DNA of 64,000 nt from Allobosea thiooxidans (GTDB lineage: Bacteria; Pseudomonadota; Alphaproteobacteria; Rhizobiales; Beijerinckiaceae): assembly GCF_900168195.1 (NCBI RefSeq), contig NZ_FUYX01000005.1, forward strand, positions 358,373 through 422,372, read 5' to 3'. The notes beneath the pieces were generated by a model. It was not told where the DNA came from, did no database searches, and was given only the letters and a program-made list of their open reading frames with translations. Shown in pieces: positions 19,632 through 28,528 of this stretch. The position numbers and the translations under genes are program-made. Numbering within the stretch: the stretch's first letter is position 1; every line of letters starts with the position of its first letter.

Positions 19632-20231
19632 ATGGCCAGCGACAAAGAACCGACCGTCATCAAGAAATACGCCAACCGGCGTCTCTACCACACAGGCACC
19701 AGCTCTTATGTGACATTGGAGGATCTCGCCGGGCTCGTCCGCGCGGGCGAGGATTTCGTCGTCTATGACGCGAAGTCGGGCGAGGACATCACGCGCTCGG
19801 TGCTGGCGCAGATCATCTTCGACGAGGAGGCCAAGGACGGGCAGAACCTGCTGCCGATCACCTTCCTGCGCCAGCTGATCCGCTTCTACGGCGACAGCAT
19901 GCAGGCGCTGGTGCCGCGCTACCTCGAATTCTCGATGGAGAACTTCGCCAAGGACCAGAACAAGTTCCGCGAGCAGATGGCCAAGGCTTTCGGCGGGGGC
20001 GCGTTCGGCGGCAACGCGCTCGACGCGATCCAGGCCCAGACGCGCGCCAACATGCAGATGTTCACCGAGGCGTTCCGGCTGTTCAATCCTTTCACTGCCG
20101 CGGCCGAGGCCCGGCAGGAGGCGGAGGGTGCCAAGCCGGCCGCGCCGGCGGGGGCGGGCGAGCTCAGCGATCTCAAGCGCGAGCTCAGCGAGATGCGCGA
20201 GCGCCTCGACAAGCTGTCCCGCTCGCGCTGA
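19632..20231 (+). CDS. phaR: polyhydroxyalkanoate synthesis repressor PhaR
   Basis: A 199-residue regulator. Residues 9-70 are the PHB_acc_N DNA-binding domain (VIKKYANRRLYHTGTSSYV, then YDAKSGEDITR), and a PHB_acc domain with SMQALVPRYLEFSM follows; the C-terminal tail (from about residue 155) is Ala-rich with a short coiled coil (LKRELSEMRERLDKL). In related bacteria PhaR represses phasin and pha genes and is released by binding PHB granules. No phaC or phasin is in the window. A hairpin and T-run follow the stop. Confidence 0.95.
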   Translation: MASDKEPTVIKKYANRRLYHTGTSSYVTLEDLAGLVRAGEDFVVYDAKSGEDITRSVLAQIIFDEEAKDGQNLLPITFLRQLIRFYGDSMQALVPRYLEFSMENFAKDQNKFREQMAKAFGGGAFGGNALDAIQAQTRANMQMFTEAFRLFNPFTAAAEARQEAEGAKPAAPAGAGELSDLKRELSEMRERLDKLSRSR

Positions 20232-20249
20232 GCCGGTCCTGCGATCCTG

Positions 20250-20285
20250 AGCAGCGCCCTCGCGAAAGAGGGGCGCTGCTTTTTT
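20250..20285 (+). terminator. rho-independent terminator of phaR
   Basis: Stem AGCAGCGCCCTC / GAGGGGCGCTGCT (one bulged G) with a CGCGAAA-type loop, then six T residues. The T-run overlaps the stop codon of the converging autotransporter gene; on the minus strand the hairpin has no T-run. Confidence 0.85.
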
Positions 20286-23148
20286 ACCAGCCGACCCTGA
20301 TGCCCGCGCGCCCGGTGATGCTGTGGCTGTCGGTAAAGTGCGCCAGGCTGGTCCGGGCCTCGACCTCGCCATAGAGGGCATAGCGGCCCGTTTCGTATTT
20401 GGCGCCGAGGCCGAGCCCACCCCAGAGCCGCTCTCCACGGTTGATCAAAGGCGTGCCGGCGACGGTTGCCGTCGTCCCGTCGAGAAATTCGTAGTGCAGG
20501 TTGGCGATGCCATAGAGCGCCGTATTGACCCGTCGCCCTGCCGCGTCGCGCCAGCTCTGGCGGTAGTCCATGGACAGGCCAAGTCGCCCGCGCAGGCCGT
20601 CGCCGTCGCTCAGGGCGACGTGGGCACCGAACGGGTCGACGAAGCGGTCGGCATCGACATGCGCATAAGTCAGCTGCGCTTGCGGCGTCAGTGACCAGCC
20701 ACCGGAAAGCGCGATGCGCTGCCCCAGTTCGAGCCCCAGCGCATAGCCGAAGCCGGCCTTGCCCTTGGCGAGCTGGCGCCCGGTCGTCGTGGAGGACAGG
20801 TCGCTGTCTAACCAGCTGAACTTGGTCTGCGCGTCGGCATAGAAGCCAGTCGCGCCATGCCACGTCAGCGCCCCGCCGAACCCGCTACCTGAGGTCTTGA
20901 TCTTGCCGCGGCCGAAGACCGAGGAGATATCGGCCAACGCTTCGCCATGATGCAGCGACACGCCCCCGATCAGCGTGCCGGCATCGCTGGCGAAAACCTG
21001 CCCGTCGGCGCCGGCCTGCAGACGCCAGCTATCGATCATGTAGCTCGTGCCGGTCGTGGAAAACCCCGGCGCGACGCGGCTGTGGACTGCATCGATGCGG
21101 GCCCAGATCGCACGGCCTGCCGCGTTCGGCGTATCGTCGGTCCGGCTGTCGAAGCGCTCGCCGACGCGCTGACGCAGGGTCTGAAGCTCGTTCAGGCTCT
21201 GCAGGATATGGCCATAGGCTTCGTAGATGGGCGCTCCGGGTTGGTAGATCGGGCGGATGATGGTCGAGCCGGCCGACGGTGAGGTCGGAGAGGGCGGTGC
21301 CATATAGGCCGAGCGCAGATGCCAGTCGCCATCGTTCGGCGTGCTGATGCCGTTCTTCTGCAAGGTGTAGGCATAAGCGCCTGCGACGATGGCCTGCTGC
21401 CCCTGGAAGGCGTAGTCGCCCTGGAGGTTGAAGACGCCGTTCGAGGCCCCGCCGACATCGATGATCTTGATGCCCTCGATGGTCTGTGTTCCGACGCCGC
21501 CCCGGTTCAGCACCCTGACGATGGTCGTGCCCGCAGTGCTGCCGGTGATCACAAGGCGGTCGGATGGCGAGGAATCGCCGCCGAGCACGGTTTCGATTTC
21601 GAGCCGGCCGCCATTGCCGAGATAACTGCCGTTGATCGTCAGTGTGCCGATCGAATTGCCCGGAGCGATCGTGCCGCCCGGCTGATTGACGGTGGCGCCG
21701 ACCGTGCCGATACCCTGCAGGCGGCCGCCGATGACCTCCATCGTCCCGCCTAGGACGCCGTTCACGGCGAGCGTGCCCGCCGTCACGCTGGCGGCGCCGG
21801 TGAAGGTCGCGCCGCTGTCGCCGGTCAGGGTCAGCTGGCCGGCTCCGTCCTTGATCAGCGCGCCCGCGCCCGCGAAGGCGGGGGAGATGCCGATGTCATG
21901 GCCATTCGTGTCGATAACGGCGCCATTGGTGTCGATGGCGATGCTGCGCGTGCCGAAACTGCTGAAGAAATTGGAGTTGCCGCCAGTGGCGCGCAGCAGG
22001 CCGCCGTCGAGCGTGACGCTCGCTGCACCGGCGCCACCCGAAATCCGGCTGGTTTCCAGAACGCCGCGATTGCTTGCAGTGCCCTGTAGGAGCAGCGTTC
22101 CGCCGGAGCCTGCGGCAGCGCCGAGCAGGACACCGCTCTCGGCGCGAACCAACCCGCCATTCTCGACCGTCAGAGAACCGGTGCCAACATTGCCGATGGT
22201 CAGGTTGTACGGCGACATCGACCATTTCGAACCCGCCCCGGTCACGGTGACGGTGCCGGTGCTGTTGGCGCCGATATAGCCCTGATTGCTGCTGACGCTG
22301 GCGCCACCCTCGATGCGCAGCGTGCCCGTGCTGAAGCTGCCGACGGTCAATTGACCCGTATTGGTCCAGCTCGTGCTCGCGCCAGTCAGCACGACATCGC
22401 CCTGGGCACCGCTGCCAATGAGGCCGTCTGCGCTCGAAATCGTAGCGCCGTTTTCGACGCGCAGAGTTCCGGCCCCATGCAAGCCGATCGTCAGGCGGCC
22501 GCTATTCTGCCAGGACGAGCCCCGTCCGCCGACCAGCACGCTGCTGCCGCTGCCGATGCTGCCGCCGACATTCGAAACCTGGCCGCCGGCGAGAATCGTC
22601 AATGTCGCGGTCCCGTCGGAGCCGACATAGAGATCTCTGGTGTTGGTCCATGTCGAAGCCCTGCCGTTGCCGTCGACGCCCGAGACCGTGACTGTGCCCT
22701 GGCTGCCAAGGTCGGCGGCGATAGAGCCACTCTGGCTGCTCACCTTGCCGCCACCAAGGATGGTCAGCGAACCTGTGCCGGATTGGCCGATGACGAGGTC
22801 GCTCGTATTGGTCCAGGTCGACGCATTGCCGTCGCCATCGACGCCTGAAACGGTGACCGTGCCATTGCCGCCCGGATTGTAGCCGATCGCGCCGAAATCG
22901 TTGACCACGGTTCCGCCGGCACTGATGTCGAGCTGACCGACGCCGGTATCGCCGACCAGGAGGTCGCTACCAACGGCCCAGTTCGGCGACTGAGCAGGGC
23001 CGGGATTCACATCGCCGCTGCCCACGACCGATTGGGCAGCCGCCGGAAAGTTGCCGGCGCAAACCAGCGCGACGAGCGCTGTCGGCAGCAACACGGTTCG
23101 GCGATAGCCGCGAGCGGCTGCGCCGCTCCTTGCTGCTAAACTCTTCAA
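20284..23148 (-). CDS. autotransporter outer membrane beta-barrel protein (type Va)
   Basis: A 954-residue autotransporter. A signal peptide with Arg-rich n-region ends near AAAQS (about residue 39). Residues ~55-340 form about six imperfect 45-55 residue repeats of pattern W-x-N-x(3)-L-x-[IV]-G-x(2)-G-x-G-x-L-x-[IV]-x(2)-G-G, i.e. a parallel beta-helix passenger. PGGTIAPGNSIGTLTINGSY (about 495) is the typical autochaperone-region motif. From about residue 680 to the end is the barrel domain, closing with GIRVGW, a terminal aromatic as Bam substrates require. The passenger is richer in Thr/Ser/Asn/Gly than neighbouring proteins. Likely surface adhesin; ligand unknown. Confidence 0.92.
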   Translation of the reverse strand: MKSLAARSGAAARGYRRTVLLPTALVALVCAGNFPAAAQSVVGSGDVNPGPAQSPNWAVGSDLLVGDTGVGQLDISAGGTVVNDFGAIGYNPGGNGTVTVSGVDGDGNASTWTNTSDLVIGQSGTGSLTILGGGKVSSQSGSIAADLGSQGTVTVSGVDGNGRASTWTNTRDLYVGSDGTATLTILAGGQVSNVGGSIGSGSSVLVGGRGSSWQNSGRLTIGLHGAGTLRVENGATISSADGLIGSGAQGDVVLTGASTSWTNTGQLTVGSFSTGTLRIEGGASVSSNQGYIGANSTGTVTVTGAGSKWSMSPYNLTIGNVGTGSLTVENGGLVRAESGVLLGAAAGSGGTLLLQGTASNRGVLETSRISGGAGAASVTLDGGLLRATGGNSNFFSSFGTRSIAIDTNGAVIDTNGHDIGISPAFAGAGALIKDGAGQLTLTGDSGATFTGAASVTAGTLAVNGVLGGTMEVIGGRLQGIGTVGATVNQPGGTIAPGNSIGTLTINGSYLGNGGRLEIETVLGGDSSPSDRLVITGSTAGTTIVRVLNRGGVGTQTIEGIKIIDVGGASNGVFNLQGDYAFQGQQAIVAGAYAYTLQKNGISTPNDGDWHLRSAYMAPPSPTSPSAGSTIIRPIYQPGAPIYEAYGHILQSLNELQTLRQRVGERFDSRTDDTPNAAGRAIWARIDAVHSRVAPGFSTTGTSYMIDSWRLQAGADGQVFASDAGTLIGGVSLHHGEALADISSVFGRGKIKTSGSGFGGALTWHGATGFYADAQTKFSWLDSDLSSTTTGRQLAKGKAGFGYALGLELGQRIALSGGWSLTPQAQLTYAHVDADRFVDPFGAHVALSDGDGLRGRLGLSMDYRQSWRDAAGRRVNTALYGIANLHYEFLDGTTATVAGTPLINRGERLWGGLGLGAKYETGRYALYGEVEARTSLAHFTDSHSITGRAGIRVGW

Positions 23149-23504
23149 TTCTCAGCCCCCCGGCCGTCTAGGTTTCAACGTCGTCGCGTTGGGACATGGC
23201 GCAACGTACATTCCGCCAATTCAACTGAACGGCGAATCAGCAACAGCGCAACACATACAGTGCAGCCGGAAGTTAAGCGAAAGTAACGAACTGCTCCCGT
23301 CCCGAAGCGGCGCAACCTCCTGGAGTGAGTGCCTTGTTCCGCTGTGCCGTCCGCTCCGGCAGCAACGCGGATTTCTTCGAAACAGTCAGCGCAAGGCCGA
23401 TTCTACCGAACCTTCATCGGTCGATCGCGAGGCTCGAATGGGTCTCGTCGTCGGCCCTTAGCGGGAACGCTCATCCCTCCAAGCGCCAGATTGGGGTGCT
23501 GGCT
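23149..23504. other. intergenic region upstream of the autotransporter
   Basis: 356 bp between the autotransporter start and the EAL gene stop, both on the minus strand. It is noticeably less GC-rich than the surroundings near 23200-23300. No credible ORF or hairpin is visible; it presumably holds the autotransporter promoter. Confidence 0.5.
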
Positions 23505-25196
23505 TCAGCCGGCCGCGCGCTTGCGAAGTGCGGGCTGCGAAGGCGCCTGCAGCTCCGCCCGGCCGACGAGATGCCCCTGCAGATAGGTGACGCCCCAGTC
23601 GCGCAGCATGGCGGCCTGCATCTCGTCATCGACCCATTCGGCCACCGTCTCGACGCCGAGATGGCCGGCGAGATCGACCAGCGTGCGGACATAGAATCGG
23701 TCGTCGGTCGAGCGGCGCAGATTCTGGGTGAAGGCGCCGTCGATCTTGAGGATGTCGATCGGGAAGGCGCGCAGATGGCGCAGCGAGGTGTGGCCAGCGC
23801 CGAAATCGTCGATCGCGATGCGCGCGCCCTGCCGCTTGATGCGCCCGAGCAGCTTCGCCATCCGGGCCGGGTTCTCGATCGTCGCCGTCTCGGTGACCTC
23901 GACGATCAGGCGCGAGGCCTTGCTCGCACCGGCATCGGTGCAGGCGATGAAGGCGTCGAGCCATTCCGGATCGGCCAGCGAGCGCGGCGAGACGTTGACC
24001 GACAGCACCAGGTCCGGATCCTCGTCCATCATCTCCATGGCGAGCTCGAGCACGCGGTGATCGAACAGCCGCACCAGGCCGCGTCGCTCCAGCATCGGGA
24101 TGAGTTCGGCCGAGGCGAAATAGAGCCCGCTCTGGCCCTGGCCGACGCGCAGCAGCGCCTCGTGGAAGGCGGGCTCGCGCGAAACGGTCCGGACGATCGG
24201 CTGCAGGGCCAGGTGCACCCGCCGCTCGTTCAGCGCGGCGAGGGCCTGCACGTCGAAGCCGACCGGATCGCCTGCGGTCTCGCGCCTTGGACGCGGCTTC
24301 GCGGTGACGGCGGTGTCGACCGAGCCGGCGCGGGCGCTGGCGAGCGCCCCTTCGGCCGCGCCAAGCAGCGAGCCGGCATGGTTCCCGAGTTCGGGGGCGC
24401 TGGCGGCGCCGACGCGCAGGCGCACCAGCGCGATGCCGCGTGCCGTCTCGATCGCCGACTGGGCGACGATCTTGATGAAGCGCTGCGCCGCCGATTCGAT
24501 CTGGTCCTGCGGGCAGCCGACGAGCAGGATGGCGAAGCTGTTCCCGGCATAGCGCACGAGATGGTCGCGGCGGCGCGTCACCGCGCGCAGCCGCTCATGC
24601 ACGGTGCTGATGATCTCGTCGGTGGCCTCATGGCCGAAATCGTCGTTGAGGCGGGCGAGCTCGTCGATGGCCGCCACCAGCACGACGACCGGCCGCTCTG
24701 CCGGCAGATGCTCCTTCAGCGCCGAATCGATGCGCTCCAGCAGGGCCGGGCGGTCGCAGAGCTCGTTGCCGAGCCGCTCCAGCTCCTCGGGCTTGGCCGA
24801 GCGTTCGAGGCGGAGCACGCCGCGGGCACGGGCCGGCCGGCCGTCGCTGCCGGCGAACCAGCGGCCGGTGTCCTCGGCCCACATCTTGCGGCCGGCGAGG
24901 TCGATGGCATAGCGGGTGCGGTAGATGACGCCGTCGCCGTCGTCATGCTCGCTGGAGCCGAAGATCGCGTCGTAGCGGCTCGGGCCGCTGCCCGGCTCGA
25001 CGAGGCCGGCGAAGGCGAGGCCGCGCGCCAGGGCCCGGTCCGGAAGTGGGCCCAGCACCTCGCGGGCATTCGGCCCCCAGGTCAGGGCGTCGCTCTGCAC
25101 GTCCCAGCCGTAAACGACTTCGCCGATCGAGGAGAGGATGCTGCGGGGGTCGACCGGGCCGCCATTCTGGAAGCTGAAGATCGAGGGGGTCGGCAT
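23505..25196 (-). CDS. PAS-like / degenerate GGDEF / EAL protein, probable c-di-GMP phosphodiesterase
   Basis: A 563-residue soluble protein. Residues ~15-125 look like a PAS sensor. Residues ~160-300 have a GGDEF fold, but the signature reads AGNSF, so cyclase activity is not expected. Residues ~315-555 are an EAL domain with its catalytic set intact: EALLR, NVSPRSL, EVTET, IDDFGAG, ILKIDG, VAEWVDDE and YLQGHLVGR. It should therefore hydrolyse c-di-GMP. Start taken at ATG 25196 (MPTPSIFSFQNGG); an upstream in-frame ATG at 25232 would add 12 residues. Adjacent to an adhesin-like autotransporter, so a biofilm link is possible but only inferred. Confidence 0.9.
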   Translation of the reverse strand: MPTPSIFSFQNGGPVDPRSILSSIGEVVYGWDVQSDALTWGPNAREVLGPLPDRALARGLAFAGLVEPGSGPSRYDAIFGSSEHDDGDGVIYRTRYAIDLAGRKMWAEDTGRWFAGSDGRPARARGVLRLERSAKPEELERLGNELCDRPALLERIDSALKEHLPAERPVVVLVAAIDELARLNDDFGHEATDEIISTVHERLRAVTRRRDHLVRYAGNSFAILLVGCPQDQIESAAQRFIKIVAQSAIETARGIALVRLRVGAASAPELGNHAGSLLGAAEGALASARAGSVDTAVTAKPRPRRETAGDPVGFDVQALAALNERRVHLALQPIVRTVSREPAFHEALLRVGQGQSGLYFASAELIPMLERRGLVRLFDHRVLELAMEMMDEDPDLVLSVNVSPRSLADPEWLDAFIACTDAGASKASRLIVEVTETATIENPARMAKLLGRIKRQGARIAIDDFGAGHTSLRHLRAFPIDILKIDGAFTQNLRRSTDDRFYVRTLVDLAGHLGVETVAEWVDDEMQAAMLRDWGVTYLQGHLVGRAELQAPSQPALRKRAAG

Positions 25197-25369
25197 CGCG
25201 CGGCCTCGGAGGGACAGCACGCGTCGCGCCATTCTGGTGCTTCGTCGCTCTGTCCGGCTGATGGGAAGTGCTTCGAAACGATGCGGCCATTCGGATTAAT
25301 ACGCCGTTAAGGCTGGCGGCCGATTTGCAGCCTGAGCTCCGTCACAACTCGTCTGTGCCGGAGTGATAC

Positions 25370-25567
25370 ATGGCGGAGCCCCGAATCTGGCCGGAGCAGG
25401 CCATGGCCGACCGCAGCGTGCTCGTGCTCCTGCAGGCGGCGGCGGCGCGGGCCGAGATCGGCCCGTTCGCGCGCTCGGGCCGGGCGACGCCGCAGGCGGC
25501 GGCCGGGAGCTACAGGGCCACGGCCCGGCTCCTGCCGCGCGGCCGGCTGCCGCGCCCCCGGGGCTGA
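25370..25567 (+). CDS. possible small protein, unrecognised
   Basis: A 65-codon frame starting ATG 25370, with GGAG six bases upstream. The product is Ala/Arg/Pro-rich without domain, signal peptide or membrane helix, and in DNA this GC-rich such frames arise by chance. It is the only candidate gene in the gap between the EAL gene and rpmF; the rest of that gap (25197-25648) holds the rpmF terminator and nothing else that I can see. Confidence 0.25.
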   Translation: MAEPRIWPEQAMADRSVLVLLQAAAARAEIGPFARSGRATPQAAAGSYRATARLLPRGRLPRPRG

Positions 25568-25583
25568 CGGAAGGCAGGCAAAG

Positions 25584-25606
25584 AAAAACCGGCCTTTCGG
25601 CCGGTT
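25584..25606 (-). terminator. rho-independent terminator of rpmF
   Basis: Perfect 8-bp stem AACCGGCC / GGCCGGTT with a GAAA tetraloop when read on the minus strand, running into TTTTTCTTT. It lies about 43 bp downstream of the rpmF stop. Confidence 0.85.
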
Positions 25607-25648
25607 CGCATTCATCGTCGCGGGAGCGGCGTCGCCACCGCCTCCGGC

Positions 25649-25834
25649 TCAGGCCTCGGTCTTGGCCTTCAGGACCTGACGGCCGCGATACATGCCGCTC
25701 TTCAGGTCGACATGGTGCGGACGGCGCAGCTCGCCCGAGTTCTTGTCCTCGATATAGGTGGGCTGCTTCAGCGCGTCGGCCGAGCGGCGCATGCCACGCT
25801 TCGACGGCGACGTCTTTCTCTTCGGAACGGCCAT
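25649..25834 (-). CDS. rpmF: 50S ribosomal protein L32
   Basis: A 61-residue ribosomal protein starting [18 protein letters not shown], the standard L32 N-terminus, with the basic C-terminal segment [16 protein letters not shown]. The form lacks the zinc-binding CxxC pairs, as is usual in alphaproteobacteria. ATG 25834 is the family start; the in-frame extension upstream is not L32-like. A strong terminator follows. Confidence 0.96.
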   Translation of the reverse strand: MAVPKRKTSPSKRGMRRSADALKQPTYIEDKNSGELRRPHHVDLKSGMYRGRQVLKAKTEA

Positions 25835-25983
25835 TGTACTCTCCATCGTGCCACCGTCGGGACGCTGGCCCAAGGCCAAGCATCCGCCACGGCGACGGAT
25901 CAATCTCGTGAGGCGTTCGCCATACACGGTCAGGGCGAGGATTGCTAGTGCCGAATCCGGATTTCTTCGGAATGGCAGGGGGA

Positions 25984-26730
25984 TCAGCCGGGAAGGGCGC
26001 AATCGCCGAGCGGCCCGAGCTGGCCGAGGCGCCGCAGCGTCCGCCCGGCGGCGGATTGCAGGGCCCGGTTCGGCCTGCCCGGATTGCGCAGCAGGGGATT
26101 CGGCAGCGCGGCGGCGAGGCGCGCAGCCTCGGCGGGGGAGAGCTTCGCGGCCGGCTTGCGGAAATAGCGCTGTGCCGCCGCCTCCGCCCCGAACAGCCCT
26201 TCGCCCCATTCGGCGACGTTGAGATAGACCTCGACGACGCGCGGCTTGCCCCAGGCGAGGTCGATCGCCATCGCCAGCGGGATCTCCAGCCCCTTGCGGA
26301 GATAGGAGCGGCCCGGCCAGAGGAAGACGTTCTTGGCGGTCTGCATGGTCAGCGTCGAGGCGCCGCGGCTCGGCCCGTCCTCATCCTCCAGCACGGCGTT
26401 GAGCTCGATCCAGTCGATGCCGCGATGGCTGCAGAAGCGCTGGTCCTCCGCGGCGATGACGGCGCGGATCAGATGAGGCGAGATCTGTTCCAGCGGCACC
26501 CATTCGCGCTCGACGGGGCGCAGTGTCAGCCAGCGGCCGAGCATCAGAGTGGAGGGGACGGGGATGAAGCGATAGAGCGCGATCAGCGCGGCGAGGGCGA
26601 GGAGCAGCCAGAACGCGAGCCGGAAGGCGAGTCGGAAACCTTGGCCGAGAACCCTACCCAGCACGCCTGGTCCCCCTTGGCCCGCTCTCCCCTGCCGGTC
26701 GACCGGCTCGTCCGCGATATCCTGCGTCAT
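25984..26730 (-). CDS. mtgA: monofunctional biosynthetic peptidoglycan transglycosylase
   Basis: A 248-residue GT51 enzyme polymerising lipid II into glycan strands. One membrane anchor (about residues 35-55) is followed by the catalytic domain: [14 protein letters not shown] with the catalytic Glu, [33 protein letters not shown] and [16 protein letters not shown]. No transpeptidase domain, so it needs a partner PBP for cross-linking. It diverges from the farnesyl diphosphate synthase gene with 72 bp between starts. Confidence 0.96.
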   Translation of the reverse strand: MTQDIADEPVDRQGRAGQGGPGVLGRVLGQGFRLAFRLAFWLLLALAALIALYRFIPVPSTLMLGRWLTLRPVEREWVPLEQISPHLIRAVIAAEDQRFCSHRGIDWIELNAVLEDEDGPSRGASTLTMQTAKNVFLWPGRSYLRKGLEIPLAMAIDLAWGKPRVVEVYLNVAEWGEGLFGAEAAAQRYFRKPAAKLSPAEAARLAAALPNPLLRNPGRPNRALQSAAGRTLRRLGQLGPLGDCALPG

Positions 26731-26802
26731 GGCGGCGCAGCTTGACGATGCCGCCTTCGTCCGGCAAGGCCCCCGTCCCGGCAGCGAACGCGAGGCCCGC
26801 GC

Positions 26803-27750
26803 ATGAGTTCCGTTCCATCATCGGCCAGCCCCGGCGAGATCGAGGCGCGTCTGGCGCGCCATGCCGAGGCGATCGAGGCCCTGCTCGCGGCGCTGCTCGC
26901 CGATGCGGCGAAGCCCGGCGAGACCGCCCGGCCGGCGCGCCTGCTCGCGGCGATGCGCCATGGCGCGCTCGGCGGCGGCAAGCGGCTGCGGCCATTCCTG
27001 ACCGCGGAGACGGCGCGGCTTTTCGGCGCAGCGCCCGAGCAGGGGCTGCGCGCCGGCGCCGCGGTCGAGCTGCTGCATTGCTATTCGCTGGTGCATGACG
27101 ACCTGCCGGCGATGGACGACGACGATCTGCGCCGCGGCCGGCCGACCGTGCACAAGGCCTTCGACGAGGCGACGGCGATCCTGGCCGGCGATGCGCTGCT
27201 GACGCTGGCCTTCGAGGTGCTGGCGGACGAGGCGACGCATCCGTCCGGCGCCGTGCGCGCGGCGCTGGTCAGCTGCCTCGCGCGCGCTTCCGGGCTCGGC
27301 GGCATGGTCGGCGGGCAGATGCTCGACCTCGCGGCCGAGGGACGATTCGCGGAGGGGCCGGAGGCACTGCCGGAAGCCGCCATCCGCCGCCTGCAGGCGA
27401 TGAAGACCGGGGCGCTGCTCGCCGCCAGCGTCGAGATCGGCGCCCGGCTCGGCGGCGCCGATGCGGCGGCGCTTGCGGCACTCGGCGATTACGGCCGGGC
27501 GCTGGGCGCGACCTTCCAGGTGGCCGACGACATCCTCGACGTCGAATCCGACGCCGAGCAGATGGGCAAGGCGACCGCGAAGGATGCGGACAAGGGCAAG
27601 GCCACCCTGGTCGGCGCGCTCGGCCTCGACGGCGCCAAGCGCGAGCGCGACAGGTTGAGCGAGGCCGCGGTCGCGGCGCTGGCGGGCTTCGGCCCGGAGG
27701 CGGACGTGCTCCGGGCCGCGGCGCGATTCGCGGCGCAAAGGAAGAGCTAG
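26803..27750 (+). CDS. ispA: polyprenyl synthetase, probable farnesyl diphosphate synthase
   Basis: A 315-residue all-helical prenyltransferase. First aspartate-rich motif [17 protein letters not shown] (residues ~100-116) and second motif [13 protein letters not shown] (~237) are complete, with GGKRLRPFL near residue 60. The double-residue insertion in the first motif is typical of bacterial FPP/GPP synthases (IspA). It would condense IPP with DMAPP/GPP to give FPP for quinones, hopanoids and undecaprenyl phosphate. dxs, its common neighbour, is not here. The stop overlaps the end of the convergent catB-like gene by 4 bp. Confidence 0.93.
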   Translation: MSSVPSSASPGEIEARLARHAEAIEALLAALLADAAKPGETARPARLLAAMRHGALGGGKRLRPFLTAETARLFGAAPEQGLRAGAAVELLHCYSLVHDDLPAMDDDDLRRGRPTVHKAFDEATAILAGDALLTLAFEVLADEATHPSGAVRAALVSCLARASGLGGMVGGQMLDLAAEGRFAEGPEALPEAAIRRLQAMKTGALLAASVEIGARLGGADAAALAALGDYGRALGATFQVADDILDVESDAEQMGKATAKDADKGKATLVGALGLDGAKRERDRLSEAAVAALAGFGPEADVLRAAARFAAQRKS

Positions 27751-28385
27751 CCCGCCGCCTTCGCGGCGCGCCAGCGCGCGTGGAGGCCGCGGATCTCGCT
27801 CGAGCAGAGCAGGTCCATGGCGGCCTCGATCTCCGCGAGCGGCCAGTCCCACCAGGCCATTTCGAGCAGCATGGCGATCTCCTCGTCGCCAAAGCGCTTG
27901 CGCAGCGGCCGCGCCGGATTGCCGCCGACGATGGTGTAGGGCTCGACATCCCGGGTCACCAGCGCCCGGCTGCCGACCACCGCGCCATGGCCGAGGCGGA
28001 TGCCCGGCATGATCATCGCCTCGGCGCCGATCCAGACGTCGCTGCCGACGACCGTGTCGCCGGCCTTGCGGAAGGCGTCGCGGGCGCCTGCGAAGGCCGG
28101 CTCCTCCTTCATGTAGAAAAAGGGGAAGCTGGAGACCCAGTCGTTCCGGTGGCCCTGATTGCCGGCCATCATGAAGGTGGCCCCGGTGCCGATCGAGCAG
28201 AAGCTGCCGATGATCAATTTGTCGACATCGGCGAGCTCGGGCCAGAGATAGCGGGCGCAGTCGTCGAAGGCGTGGCCGTGATAGTAGCCGGAATAATAGC
28301 TGTAGCGGCCGACGCTGATGTTGGGGTTGGTGACCTGCTCCGAGAGCAGGCGGCCCTTGAACGGGCTTTCGAAGGCATTCGTCAT
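27747..28385 (-). CDS. CatB-related O-acetyltransferase (xenobiotic acetyltransferase family)
   Basis: A 212-residue left-handed beta-helix acetyltransferase of the type B chloramphenicol acetyltransferase (XAT) class. The N-terminus [21 protein letters not shown], the catalytic-histidine segment [18 protein letters not shown], and hexapeptide runs ([28 protein letters not shown], in pieces) agree with CatB of Agrobacterium. It could acetylate chloramphenicol or an unknown hydroxylated compound using acetyl-CoA. I set the start at ATG 28385; earlier in-frame codons precede the conserved N-terminus. Confidence 0.9.
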   Translation of the reverse strand: MTNAFESPFKGRLLSEQVTNPNISVGRYSYYSGYYHGHAFDDCARYLWPELADVDKLIIGSFCSIGTGATFMMAGNQGHRNDWVSSFPFFYMKEEPAFAGARDAFRKAGDTVVGSDVWIGAEAMIMPGIRLGHGAVVGSRALVTRDVEPYTIVGGNPARPLRKRFGDEEIAMLLEMAWWDWPLAEIEAAMDLLCSSEIRGLHARWRAAKAAG

Positions 28386-28528
28386 GGTTTCGTCCTGCCG
28401 GCCGCCTGCGCTGCCGGTTTCCGTTGAAGCTAAGGGGATCGACCGCGCGCGCCGAATCGGCACGCGCGGCGTTTCAGAGCTTCCGCCGGGGTCTTCGGGC
28501 GAGGATGGCGTTGCCGGAGGAGCGCATG

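Noticed and set aside
23325..25310. A 661-codon plus-strand frame opposite the EAL gene
   Set aside because: Antisense shadow of a gene with complete EAL motifs; composition typical of chance frames in GC-rich DNA.
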